This document shows, one piece after another, positions 50,774 to 59,531 of a DNA stretch of 64,000 nt. How positions within the stretch are numbered: the stretch's first letter is position 1; each line of letters opens with the position of its first letter. The position numbers and the translations under genes were made by a program. Under the pieces are notes generated by a model. That model was not told the DNA's origin. It did no database searches and was given only the letters and a program-made list of their open reading frames with translations. This DNA comes from Centipeda periodontii DSM 2778 (GTDB lineage: Bacteria; Bacillota; Negativicutes; Selenomonadales; Selenomonadaceae): assembly GCF_000213975.1 (NCBI RefSeq), contig NZ_GL892076.1, positions 1,136,698 through 1,200,697 on the forward strand, given 5' to 3'.

Positions 50774-51805
50774 ATGAAGAATTGGAAGAAAATGCTGGTC
50801 GCGTCACTCGCCTGCTCGGCAGTTCTGGGCTTTTCGTACAGCCCCGCAGAGGCTGCGTATGAGCTGAATCCCGAGGTGAAGACGGCAACGCCGGCCCTCT
50901 TGGAGGCTTCGGAGATCGGTGTGCTGAAGTATGAGAATCCGCAGATGCGGAACTACACGAACAAGGATGCCATCGTCGTGGCGAGCTTCGGCACGACGTT
51001 CAAGGAGACGCGTGAAAAGACGATTGAGGCAACCGTGCGTGACATTCAGGCGGCCCATCCGGGTGTGAAGGTTGTGACGGCATTCACCTCCCACATTATC
51101 ATCGACCGTATCGAAAAGAATGAGGGAAAGAAGTATCCGACCCCCGAGGAGGCGCTGACACAACTCAAGGCAGACGGCTACTCGCGCATTGCACTGGTCT
51201 CGCTGGACGTCATTCCGGGAATGGAGTACTCCTATGTCAAGGCTGTGTACAACGAGTATAAAGATCAGTTCAAGACGATGACGTGCGGCACGTCCCTCAT
51301 GTACTGGCAGGGGCAGGAGGAGCAGGCGGATGACGTGACGGAGTTCATCAAGGCCGTCTCCAGCCAGTTCCCGGAACTCGACAAGAATGACGCCCTGCTC
51401 CTCATGGCACATGGAACGCCGCATGTTTCCAATGCATATTACTCTGTGATTCAGGCAAAGCTCGATGCACTCGGCTATAAGAACGTATACGTCTATACGG
51501 TTGAGGGCTGGCCGAGTCTCGAGGATGTCATCCCGAAGCTCAAAAAGGCAAATGTCAAAATGGTGACGCTCATGCCGATTATGATGGTTGCGGGCGATCA
51601 TGCACACAACGATATGGCGGGCAAAGATTCGGATTCGCACAAGAGTATTCTTGAGAGCAAGGGCTTTAAGGTGAATACCTATCTGCACGGTCTCGGCGAG
51701 AACAAGAATATTCGGGCTGCATTTGTAGAGCGCACGAATGATGCGTGGGATGCTCTGCAGGGGAACAAGGATGCAGACGCAGATCATCTCAAAATCATGA
51801 AGTAA
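50774..51805 (+). CDS. cbiK: Exported CbiK-like sirohydrochlorin cobaltochelatase
   Basis: Class II chelatase homologous to CbiK, which inserts cobalt into sirohydrochlorin in anaerobic B12 synthesis. The 343-residue protein has VVASFGTTFKETREKTIEAT, LLMAHGTPHVSNAYYSVIQ with the metal His, TVEGWPSLEDV, and MIMMVAGDHAHNDMAG-type end. Unlike cytoplasmic CbiK it begins with a clear signal peptide (MKNWKK, hydrophobic stretch, cleavage near AEA), so it should act in the periplasm, as described for Desulfovibrio CbiK-P. There it may bind or metallate tetrapyrroles or carry metal. It is controlled by the riboswitch upstream. Confidence 0.93.
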   Translation: MKNWKKMLVASLACSAVLGFSYSPAEAAYELNPEVKTATPALLEASEIGVLKYENPQMRNYTNKDAIVVASFGTTFKETREKTIEATVRDIQAAHPGVKVVTAFTSHIIIDRIEKNEGKKYPTPEEALTQLKADGYSRIALVSLDVIPGMEYSYVKAVYNEYKDQFKTMTCGTSLMYWQGQEEQADDVTEFIKAVSSQFPELDKNDALLLMAHGTPHVSNAYYSVIQAKLDALGYKNVYVYTVEGWPSLEDVIPKLKKANVKMVTLMPIMMVAGDHAHNDMAGKDSDSHKSILESKGFKVNTYLHGLGENKNIRAAFVERTNDAWDALQGNKDADADHLKIMK

Positions 51806-51836
51806 GCTGCAGATATATATCAATTGCAGTCCAAGG

Positions 51837-51882
51837 GTCTGCTGCAGGAAGTATGCACTTCCGCAGCAGACTCTTTTCTTTA
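51837..51882 (+). terminator. Terminator of cbiK
   Basis: GTCTGCTGC-A-GGAAGT pairs with ACTTCC-GCAGCAGAC around ATGC, a 15-bp stem with one bulged A, then TCTTTTCTTT. Confidence 0.9.
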
Positions 51883-51965
51883 TGCAAATTGCCTGCTATA
51901 ATAATATCACTGGTACGATGCGTCAGACGGATCAAATAATTTCGTATTTTGAGGAGAACTTAGAA

Positions 51966-52952
51966 ATGAAGATAGCAGTTGTTGGTACGGGGATGATTGC
52001 ACGGGAGGCACTTACGGCTCTGCGTCAGGTGGAGGGAGTCGAGGTTGTTGCGATCTGTGCACGTCCGCAGAGCCGGGACAAGGCACGGGCGTTGGCGCAG
52101 GAGTTCGGCATCGCGCAGGTGGCGGCAGACTACGGAGCGATGCTCACGGCGCATGAGGCGGACTTTGTCTACATCGGCATTGTCAACAGCGCGCATTTTG
52201 ACTATGCACGGCAGGCGATTGCGGCAGGCTGGCACGTCATTCTGGAAAAGCCCTTTACCTCGACGCTCGCGGAGGCAGAGGAGTTGATTGCACGCGCACG
52301 CGCTGCGCAGTGCTATCTGTTCGAGGCGGTGACACCGCTCTTCCTTCCGAATTATCAGGGGATCTTGGAGGCTCTGCCGCAGCTTGGGCTGATCCGCCTC
52401 GTGCAGGCAAACTATTCGAAATACTCGAGCCGCTATGACCGCTATCTTGCGCACGATGTGGCACCGGCTTTTGATCCGTCGCTCTCGGGTGGAGCGCTTT
52501 ACGATCTGAATGTATATAATCTGGAGCTCATCGTCTCGCTCTTCGGTCGCCCGCAGTCAGCTGTCTATACGGCGAACATCGGCTTCAACGGGATTGATAC
52601 GTCCGGGGTGATGACGCTGCGCTATGATGGCTTCATTGCGACGGCAGCAGCGGCAAAGGACAGTACCAGCCCATCGTTCTTTATGATCCAGGGAGAGTCG
52701 GGGTGGATTCGCGCAGAGGGAGCGATAAACACACTCCCGTCCTTTACGATCGGGCTGCACGGCAGGGAACCGCAGACATATGCGCTCAACCGTCACGAGC
52801 ACCGCATGGTGCACGAGTTCGAGGCGATGCGGGACATCTTTGCAAGGAAGGACTATTTGAGTGTGGAGGAAGGAATGCAGACATCGCGGGCGGTGATTGC
52901 GGTTATGGAAAAGGCGCGTCTCGTAGCGGGCATTCAATTTCGGGTTGATTGA
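51966..52952 (+). CDS. Gfo/Idh/MocA-family oxidoreductase
   Basis: NAD(P)-dependent sugar-type oxidoreductase, 328 residues from the ATG at 51966, which follows GAGGAG. The Rossmann loop is IAVVGTGMIAREAL, then IGIVNSAHFDYARQAIAAGWHVILEKPFTSTLAEAEELI with the EKP motif of the family and the catalytic region GGALYDLNVYNLELIVSLFG. The C-terminal sheet domain ends in GIQFRVD. Substrate unknown. Its TGA stop overlaps a TTG that could start the next ABC gene. Confidence 0.92.
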   Translation: MKIAVVGTGMIAREALTALRQVEGVEVVAICARPQSRDKARALAQEFGIAQVAADYGAMLTAHEADFVYIGIVNSAHFDYARQAIAAGWHVILEKPFTSTLAEAEELIARARAAQCYLFEAVTPLFLPNYQGILEALPQLGLIRLVQANYSKYSSRYDRYLAHDVAPAFDPSLSGGALYDLNVYNLELIVSLFGRPQSAVYTANIGFNGIDTSGVMTLRYDGFIATAAAAKDSTSPSFFMIQGESGWIRAEGAINTLPSFTIGLHGREPQTYALNRHEHRMVHEFEAMRDIFARKDYLSVEEGMQTSRAVIAVMEKARLVAGIQFRVD

Positions 52953-52957
52953 ACACG

Positions 52958-53845
52958 ATGGAATCAATGATGATCGAGATGGAGAATCTCGTCAAGACAT
53001 TTCCGCATACGAATGCGGCGAAGCAAAAGACATGGAAAACGGCGGTGGCGGGGATCAGCCTCTCCGTTCGGCACGGTGAGGTCTTCGGGCTTCTCGGTCC
53101 GAATGGTGCAGGCAAGACGACCATCATCCGTATGCTCACGATGCAGACGCAGCCGACGAGCGGAACGATCCGCATCGGCGGACATGATCTCAGTCGCGAC
53201 CCGCGCACTGTCAAGGAGCGGATTGGCGTTGTTCCGCAGCATGTGAATTTCGATCAGGAACTCACTGTTTGGGAGAATATGGAGCTGCACGCACGTCTGC
53301 ATCATATGGGGGCTACAGAGCGAACCGAGCGGATCGAGGATCTGCTCCGAGAGATGGAGCTCGCGGAGGTGCGGAACGATAATGTGCGGCGTCTCTCGGG
53401 TGGGATGAAGCGACGCCTCCTCATCGCGCGCGCCCTGATCCATCACCCGCAGGTGCTCTTCCTCGATGAGCCGACGGTTGCGCTCGATCCACAGATTCGG
53501 CGGCATATCTGGGATCTCGTGCGCGAAATTGCAAAAAGCGGCGTGACGGTTCTGCTGACGACACATTACATCGAGGAGGCAGAGGCACTCTGTGACCGCG
53601 TTTCCATCATCAATAAAGGAGAACTCATCGATGTGCAGACGCCGCAGGCGTTCTGTGAGGCACTCGGCATCTATGCCGTGGAATGGGACGAGGAGGATGG
53701 GCGCGCCTATCGCTTCTTTCATACCCGTGAGGAGGCACGCGCCCATGCGCGTCATATCGAGGAGGCGCATGGGCGCGTCCTTTTGCGTCCGACGAATCTC
53801 GAGGATGTTTTCATCGAGCTCACGGGGCGAAAGGAGGGACTCTGA
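52958..53845 (+). CDS. ABC-2-type transporter ATP-binding protein
   Basis: ATPase of an export-type ABC system (drug, Na+ or polysaccharide class), about 295 residues. Walker A is GLLGPNGAGKTTIIRML, signature LSGGMKRRLLIARALI, Walker B VLFLDEPTVALDPQIRR, and switch His in LLTTHYIEEAEALCDRV. The C-terminal extension ends RPTNLEDVFIELTGR, as in DrrA-like proteins. Several starts are possible (TTG 52949, ATG 52958, 52967, 52970); none has a strong ribosome site. It overlaps its permease by one base. Confidence 0.9.
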   Translation: MESMMIEMENLVKTFPHTNAAKQKTWKTAVAGISLSVRHGEVFGLLGPNGAGKTTIIRMLTMQTQPTSGTIRIGGHDLSRDPRTVKERIGVVPQHVNFDQELTVWENMELHARLHHMGATERTERIEDLLREMELAEVRNDNVRRLSGGMKRRLLIARALIHHPQVLFLDEPTVALDPQIRRHIWDLVREIAKSGVTVLLTTHYIEEAEALCDRVSIINKGELIDVQTPQAFCEALGIYAVEWDEEDGRAYRFFHTREEARAHARHIEEAHGRVLLRPTNLEDVFIELTGRKEGL

Positions 53846-54582
53846 TGCTGCACGATATCTGGACGGTGTTCTGGCGCGACTGGATTGTTTTGCGCCGCCG
53901 CCTGACAAAATATGTGCTCAGCCGCATGGTTTCGCCGCTCATGTTCCTCATTGCTTTCGGTTGGGGGCTCGGGCGCAGCATCGACGTGGGCACGGGTTCC
54001 TATCTCGACTTTCTCGTTCCGGGACTTCTTGCGATGAACTCCATGAACATCAGCTTCAACAGTATTATCTCCGTGCACGCGGAGCGTATCTACCATAAGA
54101 GTCTCGAGGAGTATCTGATCGCGCCCATTCGTCCCGATGCGTATGTCATCGGTAAGGTTGCGGGCGCGGTGCTGCGCGGTCTGATCTCCTCGGCGATCAT
54201 CGTTGTGCTGAGCTATCTCTTCGGTGCGCATTTCACGATCACGCCTCTCTTTCTCTTCGTACTTACGCTGAACTGCATGATCTTCGCGGAGATCGGTTTT
54301 CTCGCGGCGATGTATATCTCCACCTATGAGGAGATGAGTCAGGTCAACCTCTACGTGTTGCTGCCCATGTCCTTTCTCTGCGGCACATTCTTCTCGACGG
54401 CAGCGCTGCCCGATGCTGTGCGTTGGCTTGTGGAAATTCTGCCGCTGACGCATACGAGCCATCTCCTGCGCAGCCTTGGGATGGCAGGGGATTTCTCCGC
54501 GCTCTCGCTCACGGTCGTCATCGGCTATGCCGCGCTCGGCATCGCAGCGGGGACGTGGAAGTTTCGTCGGCTGACGGATTAG
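53845..54582 (+). CDS. ABC-2-type transporter permease
   Basis: Six-helix permease partner of the preceding ATPase, 245 residues. It matches the ABC-2 membrane family: FWRDWIVLRRRLTKYVLSRMVSPLMFLIAFGWGLG at the N-terminus, VPGLLAMNSMNISFNSI, and PLSFLCGTFFSTAALPD-like loop before the last helices. The start overlaps the ATPase stop. The cargo is unknown. Confidence 0.92.
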   Translation: MLHDIWTVFWRDWIVLRRRLTKYVLSRMVSPLMFLIAFGWGLGRSIDVGTGSYLDFLVPGLLAMNSMNISFNSIISVHAERIYHKSLEEYLIAPIRPDAYVIGKVAGAVLRGLISSAIIVVLSYLFGAHFTITPLFLFVLTLNCMIFAEIGFLAAMYISTYEEMSQVNLYVLLPMSFLCGTFFSTAALPDAVRWLVEILPLTHTSHLLRSLGMAGDFSALSLTVVIGYAALGIAAGTWKFRRLTD

Positions 54583-54595
54583 GATAAGGATCACC

Positions 54596-55420
54596 ATGCT
54601 CAGGCATATCTTTCATCACAAGGGAGCAGCGGAGGGCTGCGCGCATTTCTGCTGTACCAAAATCGAAGACTTCGGCGTTTCGTTCGGGACGTTTGAGGTC
54701 TTTTCGCATGTCAATCTGCATTTTCACTGTGGGGAGATGACCGCCATCATCGGTCCTAACGGTGCGGGAAAGAGCACTCTTCTGCGTGCAATCCTCGGCG
54801 AGACGTCGCATACGGGAAGTCTGCGCTTCGTCGATGCGGACGATCGTCATACGGGACATCCCGTCATCGGCTATGTGCCGCAGTATTTGCGCCTCGACCT
54901 GAGTGCACCGACAACGGTTTTGGATCTCTTTATGGCGTGCCAGACAAAGCGCCCCGTCTGGCTTTTTCCTGCGCGCGGCTGCCGTGCGCGGGCACGCGCA
55001 GGATTGGCGCGCGTGCGCGCGGAGCATCTGATCGACCGCCGCCTCGGCGCGCTCTCGGGCGGAGAGTTGCAGCGCGTTCTGCTTGCACTCGCACTTGACC
55101 CATTGCCGAATCTCCTCCTGCTTGATGAGCCGGTCTCGGGCGTCGATCAGAACGGTCTCGCTCTCTTTTATGACATCTTGGGTCAGCTGCGCGCGCAGGA
55201 GGATCTCGCGATCCTCCTCATCTCGCACGATCTCGGCATGGTTGCGCGGCATGCGGACAAGGTCGTGCTGATGGATCACGGGATTGCGGCAGCGGGGACA
55301 CCGATGGAGGTCTTTGCCGATCCGCAGATGGAACGGCTCTTTGGCATTCTGCCCGATGTTGGCCAATTGCGGCGGCAGATGGCAGAGAGGAACGGAGAGG
55401 AGGCACGTTTATGGAACTGA
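54596..55420 (+). CDS. Zinc/manganese-type ABC transporter ATP-binding protein
   Basis: ATPase of the ZnuC/MntB family, 274 residues. The first 20 residues are His/Cys rich (His4, His7, His8, Cys15, His17, Cys19, Cys20), which is unusual and could bind metal. Walker A is IIGPNGAGKSTLLRAIL, signature LSGGELQRVLLALAL, Walker B LLLLDEPVSGVDQNG, switch His ISHDLGMVARHADKVV. It overlaps its permease by 10 bases. No ZnuA-type binding protein is adjacent. Confidence 0.92.
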   Translation: MLRHIFHHKGAAEGCAHFCCTKIEDFGVSFGTFEVFSHVNLHFHCGEMTAIIGPNGAGKSTLLRAILGETSHTGSLRFVDADDRHTGHPVIGYVPQYLRLDLSAPTTVLDLFMACQTKRPVWLFPARGCRARARAGLARVRAEHLIDRRLGALSGGELQRVLLALALDPLPNLLLLDEPVSGVDQNGLALFYDILGQLRAQEDLAILLISHDLGMVARHADKVVLMDHGIAAAGTPMEVFADPQMERLFGILPDVGQLRRQMAERNGEEARLWN

Positions 55421-56253
55421 TCTATGACGGGATGGATGCACTTCTCCCGTTTGCGTGGATGGAGTACACATTCATGAAGAACGCCCTCCTCGCGATCCTC
55501 CTCATGACGCCGCTCTTCGGTCTGCTCTCGACGATGGTGGTCTCGAGCCGTATGGCGTTCTTCTCGGATTCGCTCGGACATGGTGCCTTCACGGGCATTG
55601 CCATCGGTGCGCTTGTTGGGCTGTTTTCGCCGCTCACATCGCTGCTCATCTTCTCCGTTCTGTTCGCCCTCCTCATCACATGGATCAAGCATCGCACGGC
55701 GGCATCGGCGGATACGGTCATCGGCGTGTTCTCCTCGACGGCGATCGCAGTCGGTCTGATGGTTATGAGCCACGGCGGGAGCTTTGCAAAATTCTCTCCA
55801 CTGCTCATCGGCGACATCCTGAGCATTACGCCCGCCGATCTCGGGGGACTGCTTGCAGTCAATGCCTTTGTTCTCATCGGTTGGGTATTTCTCTTCAACC
55901 GCCTGCTTCTGCTCTCGGTCAATGCGTCGCTTGCGCGCAGCCGCGGCATCTCCACCATTGCTGTGGAGTCTGTGTTCGCCGCGCTGCTCGCCATTGTCGT
56001 CGCCGTGAGCATCCAATGGGTCGGCATCCTCATCATCAATGCACTGCTCGTTCTGCCGGGTGCAGCTGCCCGCAACATTGCGCGCAGTGTCAAGGAGTAT
56101 CACGTCGCCTCGGTCGCACTTGCACTCCTGTCCGGGCTGATCGGGCTCTTTACCGCGTACTACTTTGGCATTGCCGCAGGCGCGGCAATCGTGGCGGCAG
56201 CCGCCGTATTCTTCTTTGCATCGCTTACCGTACGCACGCGTTTTCAGCGCTAG
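55411..56253 (+). CDS. Zinc/manganese-type ABC transporter permease
   Basis: ZnuB/MntC-type permease, 280 residues, about eight helices. Family signatures: FFSDSLGHGAFTGIAIGAL, DTVIGVFSSTAIAVGLMV, SPLLIGDILSITPADL and the C-terminal WVGILIINALLVLPGAAARNIA. Substrate is likely Zn2+, Mn2+ or Fe2+; the metal cannot be told from sequence. The gene ends the transporter pair, 63 bases before rpiB. Confidence 0.93.
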   Translation: MELIYDGMDALLPFAWMEYTFMKNALLAILLMTPLFGLLSTMVVSSRMAFFSDSLGHGAFTGIAIGALVGLFSPLTSLLIFSVLFALLITWIKHRTAASADTVIGVFSSTAIAVGLMVMSHGGSFAKFSPLLIGDILSITPADLGGLLAVNAFVLIGWVFLFNRLLLLSVNASLARSRGISTIAVESVFAALLAIVVAVSIQWVGILIINALLVLPGAAARNIARSVKEYHVASVALALLSGLIGLFTAYYFGIAAGAAIVAAAAVFFFASLTVRTRFQR

Positions 56254-56316
56254 CAGCACTGTTATTTTTTCGGCGTTTATGCTAGAATGATGACGTATGA
56301 GAAGGAGGGCATTTTC

Positions 56317-56769
56317 ATGAATATTACGATTGGCAGCGACCACGGCGGGGTGGAGCTCAAGGAAGAGGTCAAGATGGTGCTCCATGAGTTCAGCGATGTG
56401 CGTGTGAAAGACATCGGCACCTTCGGCAGGGAGTCGGTCGACTATCCGGATATTGCGGAGAAGGTTTGCGCCGATGTCGTCTCCGGCAAGGCGGATCGCG
56501 GCATTGTCCTCTGTGGCACAGGCATCGGCATCTCGATTGCGGCAAACAAGATCGACGGCATTCGCGCCGCGCTCTGCACGGATGTGTATTCGGCGATCAT
56601 GGCGCGAAGGCACAACGATGCGAATGTGCTTGCTCTTGGCGGACGCGTGCTGGGATTCGGTCCTGCGGGTGAGATCGTACGCGCGTGGATCCGTACGGAG
56701 TTTGAAGGCGGGCGTCATGCGCGCCGCATCGAGAAGACGATGGCGCTGCAGAATAATAAAAAAAGCTAA
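56317..56769 (+). CDS. rpiB: Ribose-5-phosphate isomerase B
   Basis: Interconverts ribose-5-phosphate and ribulose-5-phosphate. The 150-residue protein (ATG 56317 after AAGGAGGG) has [26 protein letters not shown], the active Cys in [15 protein letters not shown], and [17 protein letters not shown]. It precedes glyA and upp, a common Firmicute arrangement. Confidence 0.95.
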   Translation: MNITIGSDHGGVELKEEVKMVLHEFSDVRVKDIGTFGRESVDYPDIAEKVCADVVSGKADRGIVLCGTGIGISIAANKIDGIRAALCTDVYSAIMARRHNDANVLALGGRVLGFGPAGEIVRAWIRTEFEGGRHARRIEKTMALQNNKKS

Positions 56770-56780
56770 GGAGAGTTTCT

Positions 56781-58028
56781 ATGAGTATTATGGATTCGCT
56801 GAAAAAGGCAGATGCACAGGTGTTTGAGGCAATTGAAGCGGAACTCAATCGTCAGCGCACAAAGCTGGAGCTCATTGCCTCGGAGAACATTGTCAGCCGT
56901 GCCGTCATGGAGGCGCAGGGCAGCGTGCTCACGAACAAGTACGCCGAGGGATACCCGGGCAAGCGTTACTACGGCGGCTGCGAATACGTCGATGTGGCAG
57001 AGCAGCTTGCGATCGATCGAGCAAAGGAACTCTTCGGTGCGGCATGGGCAAATGTCCAGCCGCACTCGGGTGCACAGGCGAACATGGCGGTGTTCTTCGC
57101 GCTCCTTCAGCCGGGTGATACGATCCTCGGTATGAATTTGACGGATGGCGGACATTTGACGCACGGCAGCCCCGTCAACATCTCCGGCACGTATTACAAG
57201 GTCATTCCCTACGGCGTGGACAAGGAAACGGAGCGCATCGACTATGACGCACTCGAGTGCCTTGCAAAGGAGCACAAGCCGAAGATGATCATTGCAGGGG
57301 CTTCGGCATATGCGCGTACGATTGACTTTGAGCGCATCGCGGCGATTGCCAAGGCGGTCGGTGCGATCTTTATGGTGGATATGGCGCACATTGCAGGACT
57401 CGTTGCCGCAGGGCAGCATCCGAGTCCCGTACCGCACGCCGATGTCGTGACCTCGACCACGCATAAGACCCTGCGCGGTCCGCGCGGCGGCATCATCCTC
57501 GGGCGCGACGAGGAGCTCGGCAAGAAGATCAACAAAGCGGTATTCCCAGGCATTCAGGGTGGACCCCTTATGCACGTCATCGCGGCAAAGGCGGTCGCGC
57601 TCGGTGAGGCTCTGCAGCCCTCGTTCAAGGAATACGGCGCACAGGTGGTGAAGAATGCGGCGGCGCTCGCAGATGAGCTGACGAAGCTTGGCTACCGCAT
57701 TGTCTCAGGCGGCACAGATACACATGTTATGCTTGTTGATCTCACGAACAAGGACATCACGGGCAAGGATGCACAGAATCTCCTCGACGAAGTCAATATT
57801 ACGGCGAACCGCAACACGATCCCGTTTGAGCCGCGCAGCCCGTTCATCACGAGCGGCATTCGCCTCGGCTCACCGGCACTCACGACACGCGGCTTCAAGG
57901 AAGAGGATATGCGCGAGGTGGCGCGGATCATCGCCCACGTCCTCGACGCACCGGCGGACGAAGCGCGCAGGGAGGAGGCACGGAGCCGTGTCGCTGCGCT
58001 TTGCGACAAGTATCCCCTTTATGAGTAA
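56781..58028 (+). CDS. glyA: Serine hydroxymethyltransferase
   Basis: PLP enzyme converting serine and tetrahydrofolate to glycine and methylene-tetrahydrofolate. The 415 residues have [50 protein letters not shown], and the PLP Lys229 in [14 protein letters not shown]. The C-terminal domain and length are normal. It starts 11 bases past rpiB. Confidence 0.97.
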   Translation: MSIMDSLKKADAQVFEAIEAELNRQRTKLELIASENIVSRAVMEAQGSVLTNKYAEGYPGKRYYGGCEYVDVAEQLAIDRAKELFGAAWANVQPHSGAQANMAVFFALLQPGDTILGMNLTDGGHLTHGSPVNISGTYYKVIPYGVDKETERIDYDALECLAKEHKPKMIIAGASAYARTIDFERIAAIAKAVGAIFMVDMAHIAGLVAAGQHPSPVPHADVVTSTTHKTLRGPRGGIILGRDEELGKKINKAVFPGIQGGPLMHVIAAKAVALGEALQPSFKEYGAQVVKNAAALADELTKLGYRIVSGGTDTHVMLVDLTNKDITGKDAQNLLDEVNITANRNTIPFEPRSPFITSGIRLGSPALTTRGFKEEDMREVARIIAHVLDAPADEARREEARSRVAALCDKYPLYE

Positions 58029-58057
58029 CTTTTTCTGGAAGAAAGGGAGCCTTTTCC

Positions 58058-58714
58058 ATGGCTGATACATTCCATCCGTCCGATATCAAGAGTCTCCATC
58101 TCGTTGACCATCCGCTCATCCAGCACAAATTGACGCTCATGCGCATGAAGGAGACGGGGACGAAGGAGTTTCGCGAGCTGCTCTCGGAGATCGCAATGCT
58201 TATGGCGTACGAGATCACGCGCGATTTCCCGCTGCGCGATGTGGAGATCGAAACGCCCGTCGCAGCGTGTCACGCGAAGATGCTTGAGGGCAAGAAGCTC
58301 GGCATCGTGCCCATCCTGCGCGCGGGACTCGGCATGCTTGACGGCATTCTGACACTCGTTCCTGCTGCGCGCGTCGGTCATATCGGACTCTATCGCGATC
58401 CGAAGACACTCGAGCCCGTCGAGTACTACGCGAAACTTCCGAGCGGTGTGGAGGATCGCACGCTCATCGTTCCCGATCCCATGCTCGCGACGGGCGGCAG
58501 CGCGTCGGCAGCACTCACACTGCTCAAGGAGAAGGGCGCGCGGAACATCATCCTCATGTGTCTTGTATCCGCGCCCGAGGGGATTCGGCGCGTGTCTGCC
58601 GACCATCCCGATGTGCCGATCTACGTCGCCGCCGTGGACGAACGCCTCAATGATCATGGCTACATTGTACCGGGACTCGGCGATGCGGGTGACCGCATCT
58701 TCGGAACGCTGTAA
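58058..58714 (+). CDS. upp: Uracil phosphoribosyltransferase
   Basis: Salvage enzyme making UMP from uracil and PRPP. The 218 residues have [41 protein letters not shown], the PRPP loop [18 protein letters not shown] and the uracil loop [16 protein letters not shown] at the end. Ends the rpiB-glyA-upp run with a strong terminator. Confidence 0.97.
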   Translation: MADTFHPSDIKSLHLVDHPLIQHKLTLMRMKETGTKEFRELLSEIAMLMAYEITRDFPLRDVEIETPVAACHAKMLEGKKLGIVPILRAGLGMLDGILTLVPAARVGHIGLYRDPKTLEPVEYYAKLPSGVEDRTLIVPDPMLATGGSASAALTLLKEKGARNIILMCLVSAPEGIRRVSADHPDVPIYVAAVDERLNDHGYIVPGLGDAGDRIFGTL

Positions 58715-58761
58715 GAAAACGCTTTTGGATTTCCCTGTCGTACGGGGAAAGAGGGACAAAG

Positions 58762-58800
58762 AAGAGGCTGCTGCACGTTGATTTTGTGCAGCAGCCTCTT
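58762..58800. terminator. Strong bidirectional terminator between upp and tRNA-Ser
   Basis: A perfect 15-bp stem (arms starting AAGAGGCTGCTGCAC) with a 9-base loop; on the plus strand TTTCAATTTC follows and on the minus strand TTCTTTG follows, so it can end both upp and the tRNA transcript. Confidence 0.85.
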
Positions 58801-58815
58801 TTCAATTTCAAAATA

Positions 58816-58904
<89 letters not shown>

Positions 58905-58919
58905 GTGTTCAGCGTCGCT

Positions 58920-58949
58920 ATTTTATCAAAAATGCAGGAGAGCTGTCAA
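58920..58949 (-). promoter_or_regulatory. Promoter of tRNA-Ser
   Basis: Minus strand: TTGACA (58949-58944), 18-base gap, TAAAAT (58925-58920), 15 bases before the tRNA. The 334-bp gap between upp and the antitoxin gene holds this, the tRNA and the two flanking sites. Confidence 0.7.
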
Positions 58950-58982
58950 TAGCCGTAGCGTATTTATGGCACATAGTACATA

Positions 58983-59011
58983 TTGAAAAATGAAGTTTTT
59001 TGTAGTAATAT
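58983..59011 (+). promoter_or_regulatory. Promoter of the antitoxin gene
   Basis: TTGAAA, 17-base gap, TAATAT. Confidence 0.6.
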
Positions 59012-59016
59012 AAGGT

Positions 59017-59031
59017 TAGCTAAATTAGCTA
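59017..59031. promoter_or_regulatory. Candidate antitoxin operator
   Basis: TAGCTAA-A-TTAGCTA, a perfect 7-1-7 inverted repeat at the predicted transcription start, between the -10 box and the ribosome site, as expected for self-repression by a Phd-type antitoxin. Confidence 0.6.
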
Positions 59032-59048
59032 GAAAGGAGTGGTCGACC

Positions 59049-59288
59049 ATGCGTCAGGTAAATATGCTCGAAGCGAAAACCGATTTGTCGAAACTGGTCA
59101 AAACATTGGAGAGTGGCGAGGAAGATGTGATCTGCATTGCGCGCAGCGGCACACCTATTGTCCAAATGACGCTCATCCACAAAACGCAGGGAAAAAGGCG
59201 CATCGGTGTGGCAAGGGGAAAATTCATTGTTCCCGATGATTTTCAGCGTTGGGATGAGGAAGTCATGGATATGTTCGAGGCTTCCTAA
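59049..59288 (+). CDS. Phd/YefM-family antitoxin
   Basis: A 79-residue antitoxin. MRQVNMLEAKTDLSKLVKTLESGEEDVICIARSGTPIVQM, given here in pieces, is the DNA-binding Phd fold: the NMLEAKTDLSKL start, a turn at GEE and the RSGTPIVQM strand. The C-terminal part (GVARGKFIVPDDFQRWDEEVMDMF) is of the kind that wraps a PIN-domain (VapC-like) toxin. AAGGAG precedes the ATG. Only the tail of a toxin gene remains downstream. Confidence 0.88.
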   Translation: MRQVNMLEAKTDLSKLVKTLESGEEDVICIARSGTPIVQMTLIHKTQGKRRIGVARGKFIVPDDFQRWDEEVMDMFEAS

Positions 59289-59297
59289 TGTGAGAAT

Positions 59298-59363
59298 ATG
59301 CTGTTCCTCACGCATGATGTTCTGCTCCAAGATTATGACGAGCCGTGTGTAAGCCTTGTATAA
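59298..59363 (+). pseudogene. C-terminal remnant of a PIN-domain toxin
   Basis: Twenty-one codons after the antitoxin stop read LFLTHDVLLQDYDEP then CVSLV and stop. The LTHD-x-x-L-x-x-Y pattern matches the last strand and helix of VapC-type toxins that pair with Phd-type antitoxins. The first 100 or so residues, including the acidic active site, are missing, so this looks like an internal deletion that removed toxin activity. Identification rests on a short match. Confidence 0.55.
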
Positions 59364-59379
59364 GGCTTATTTTTTATTT
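59351..59379 (+). terminator. Terminator of the antitoxin-toxin unit
   Basis: AAGCCTT and AAGGCTT form a 7-bp stem around GTAT, followed by ATTTTTTATTT; it overlaps the stop of the toxin remnant. Confidence 0.85.
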
Positions 59380-59465
59380 GTGCAATATCTGAAATAACTT
59401 CCTCATCAAAATGATAAAATATTGTAAAAGTTCAATGAGGAGATTATAACAAGAAGCGTGTGAAT

Positions 59466-59494
59466 TTGTCAAAGGCGAAATAAGTTGGTATAAT
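59466..59494 (+). promoter_or_regulatory. Promoter of murI
   Basis: TTGTCA, 17-base gap, perfect TATAAT, 37 bases before the ATG. Confidence 0.75.
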
Positions 59495-59531
59495 AGGTTC
59501 GTGTGATTCGGTGCAGAAGAGGAGATGGCAT

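Noticed and set aside
54596..56253. Complete zinc uptake system
   Set aside because: ATPase and permease are clear, but no periplasmic binding protein gene is adjacent; the Gfo/Idh and ABC-2 genes upstream are unrelated.
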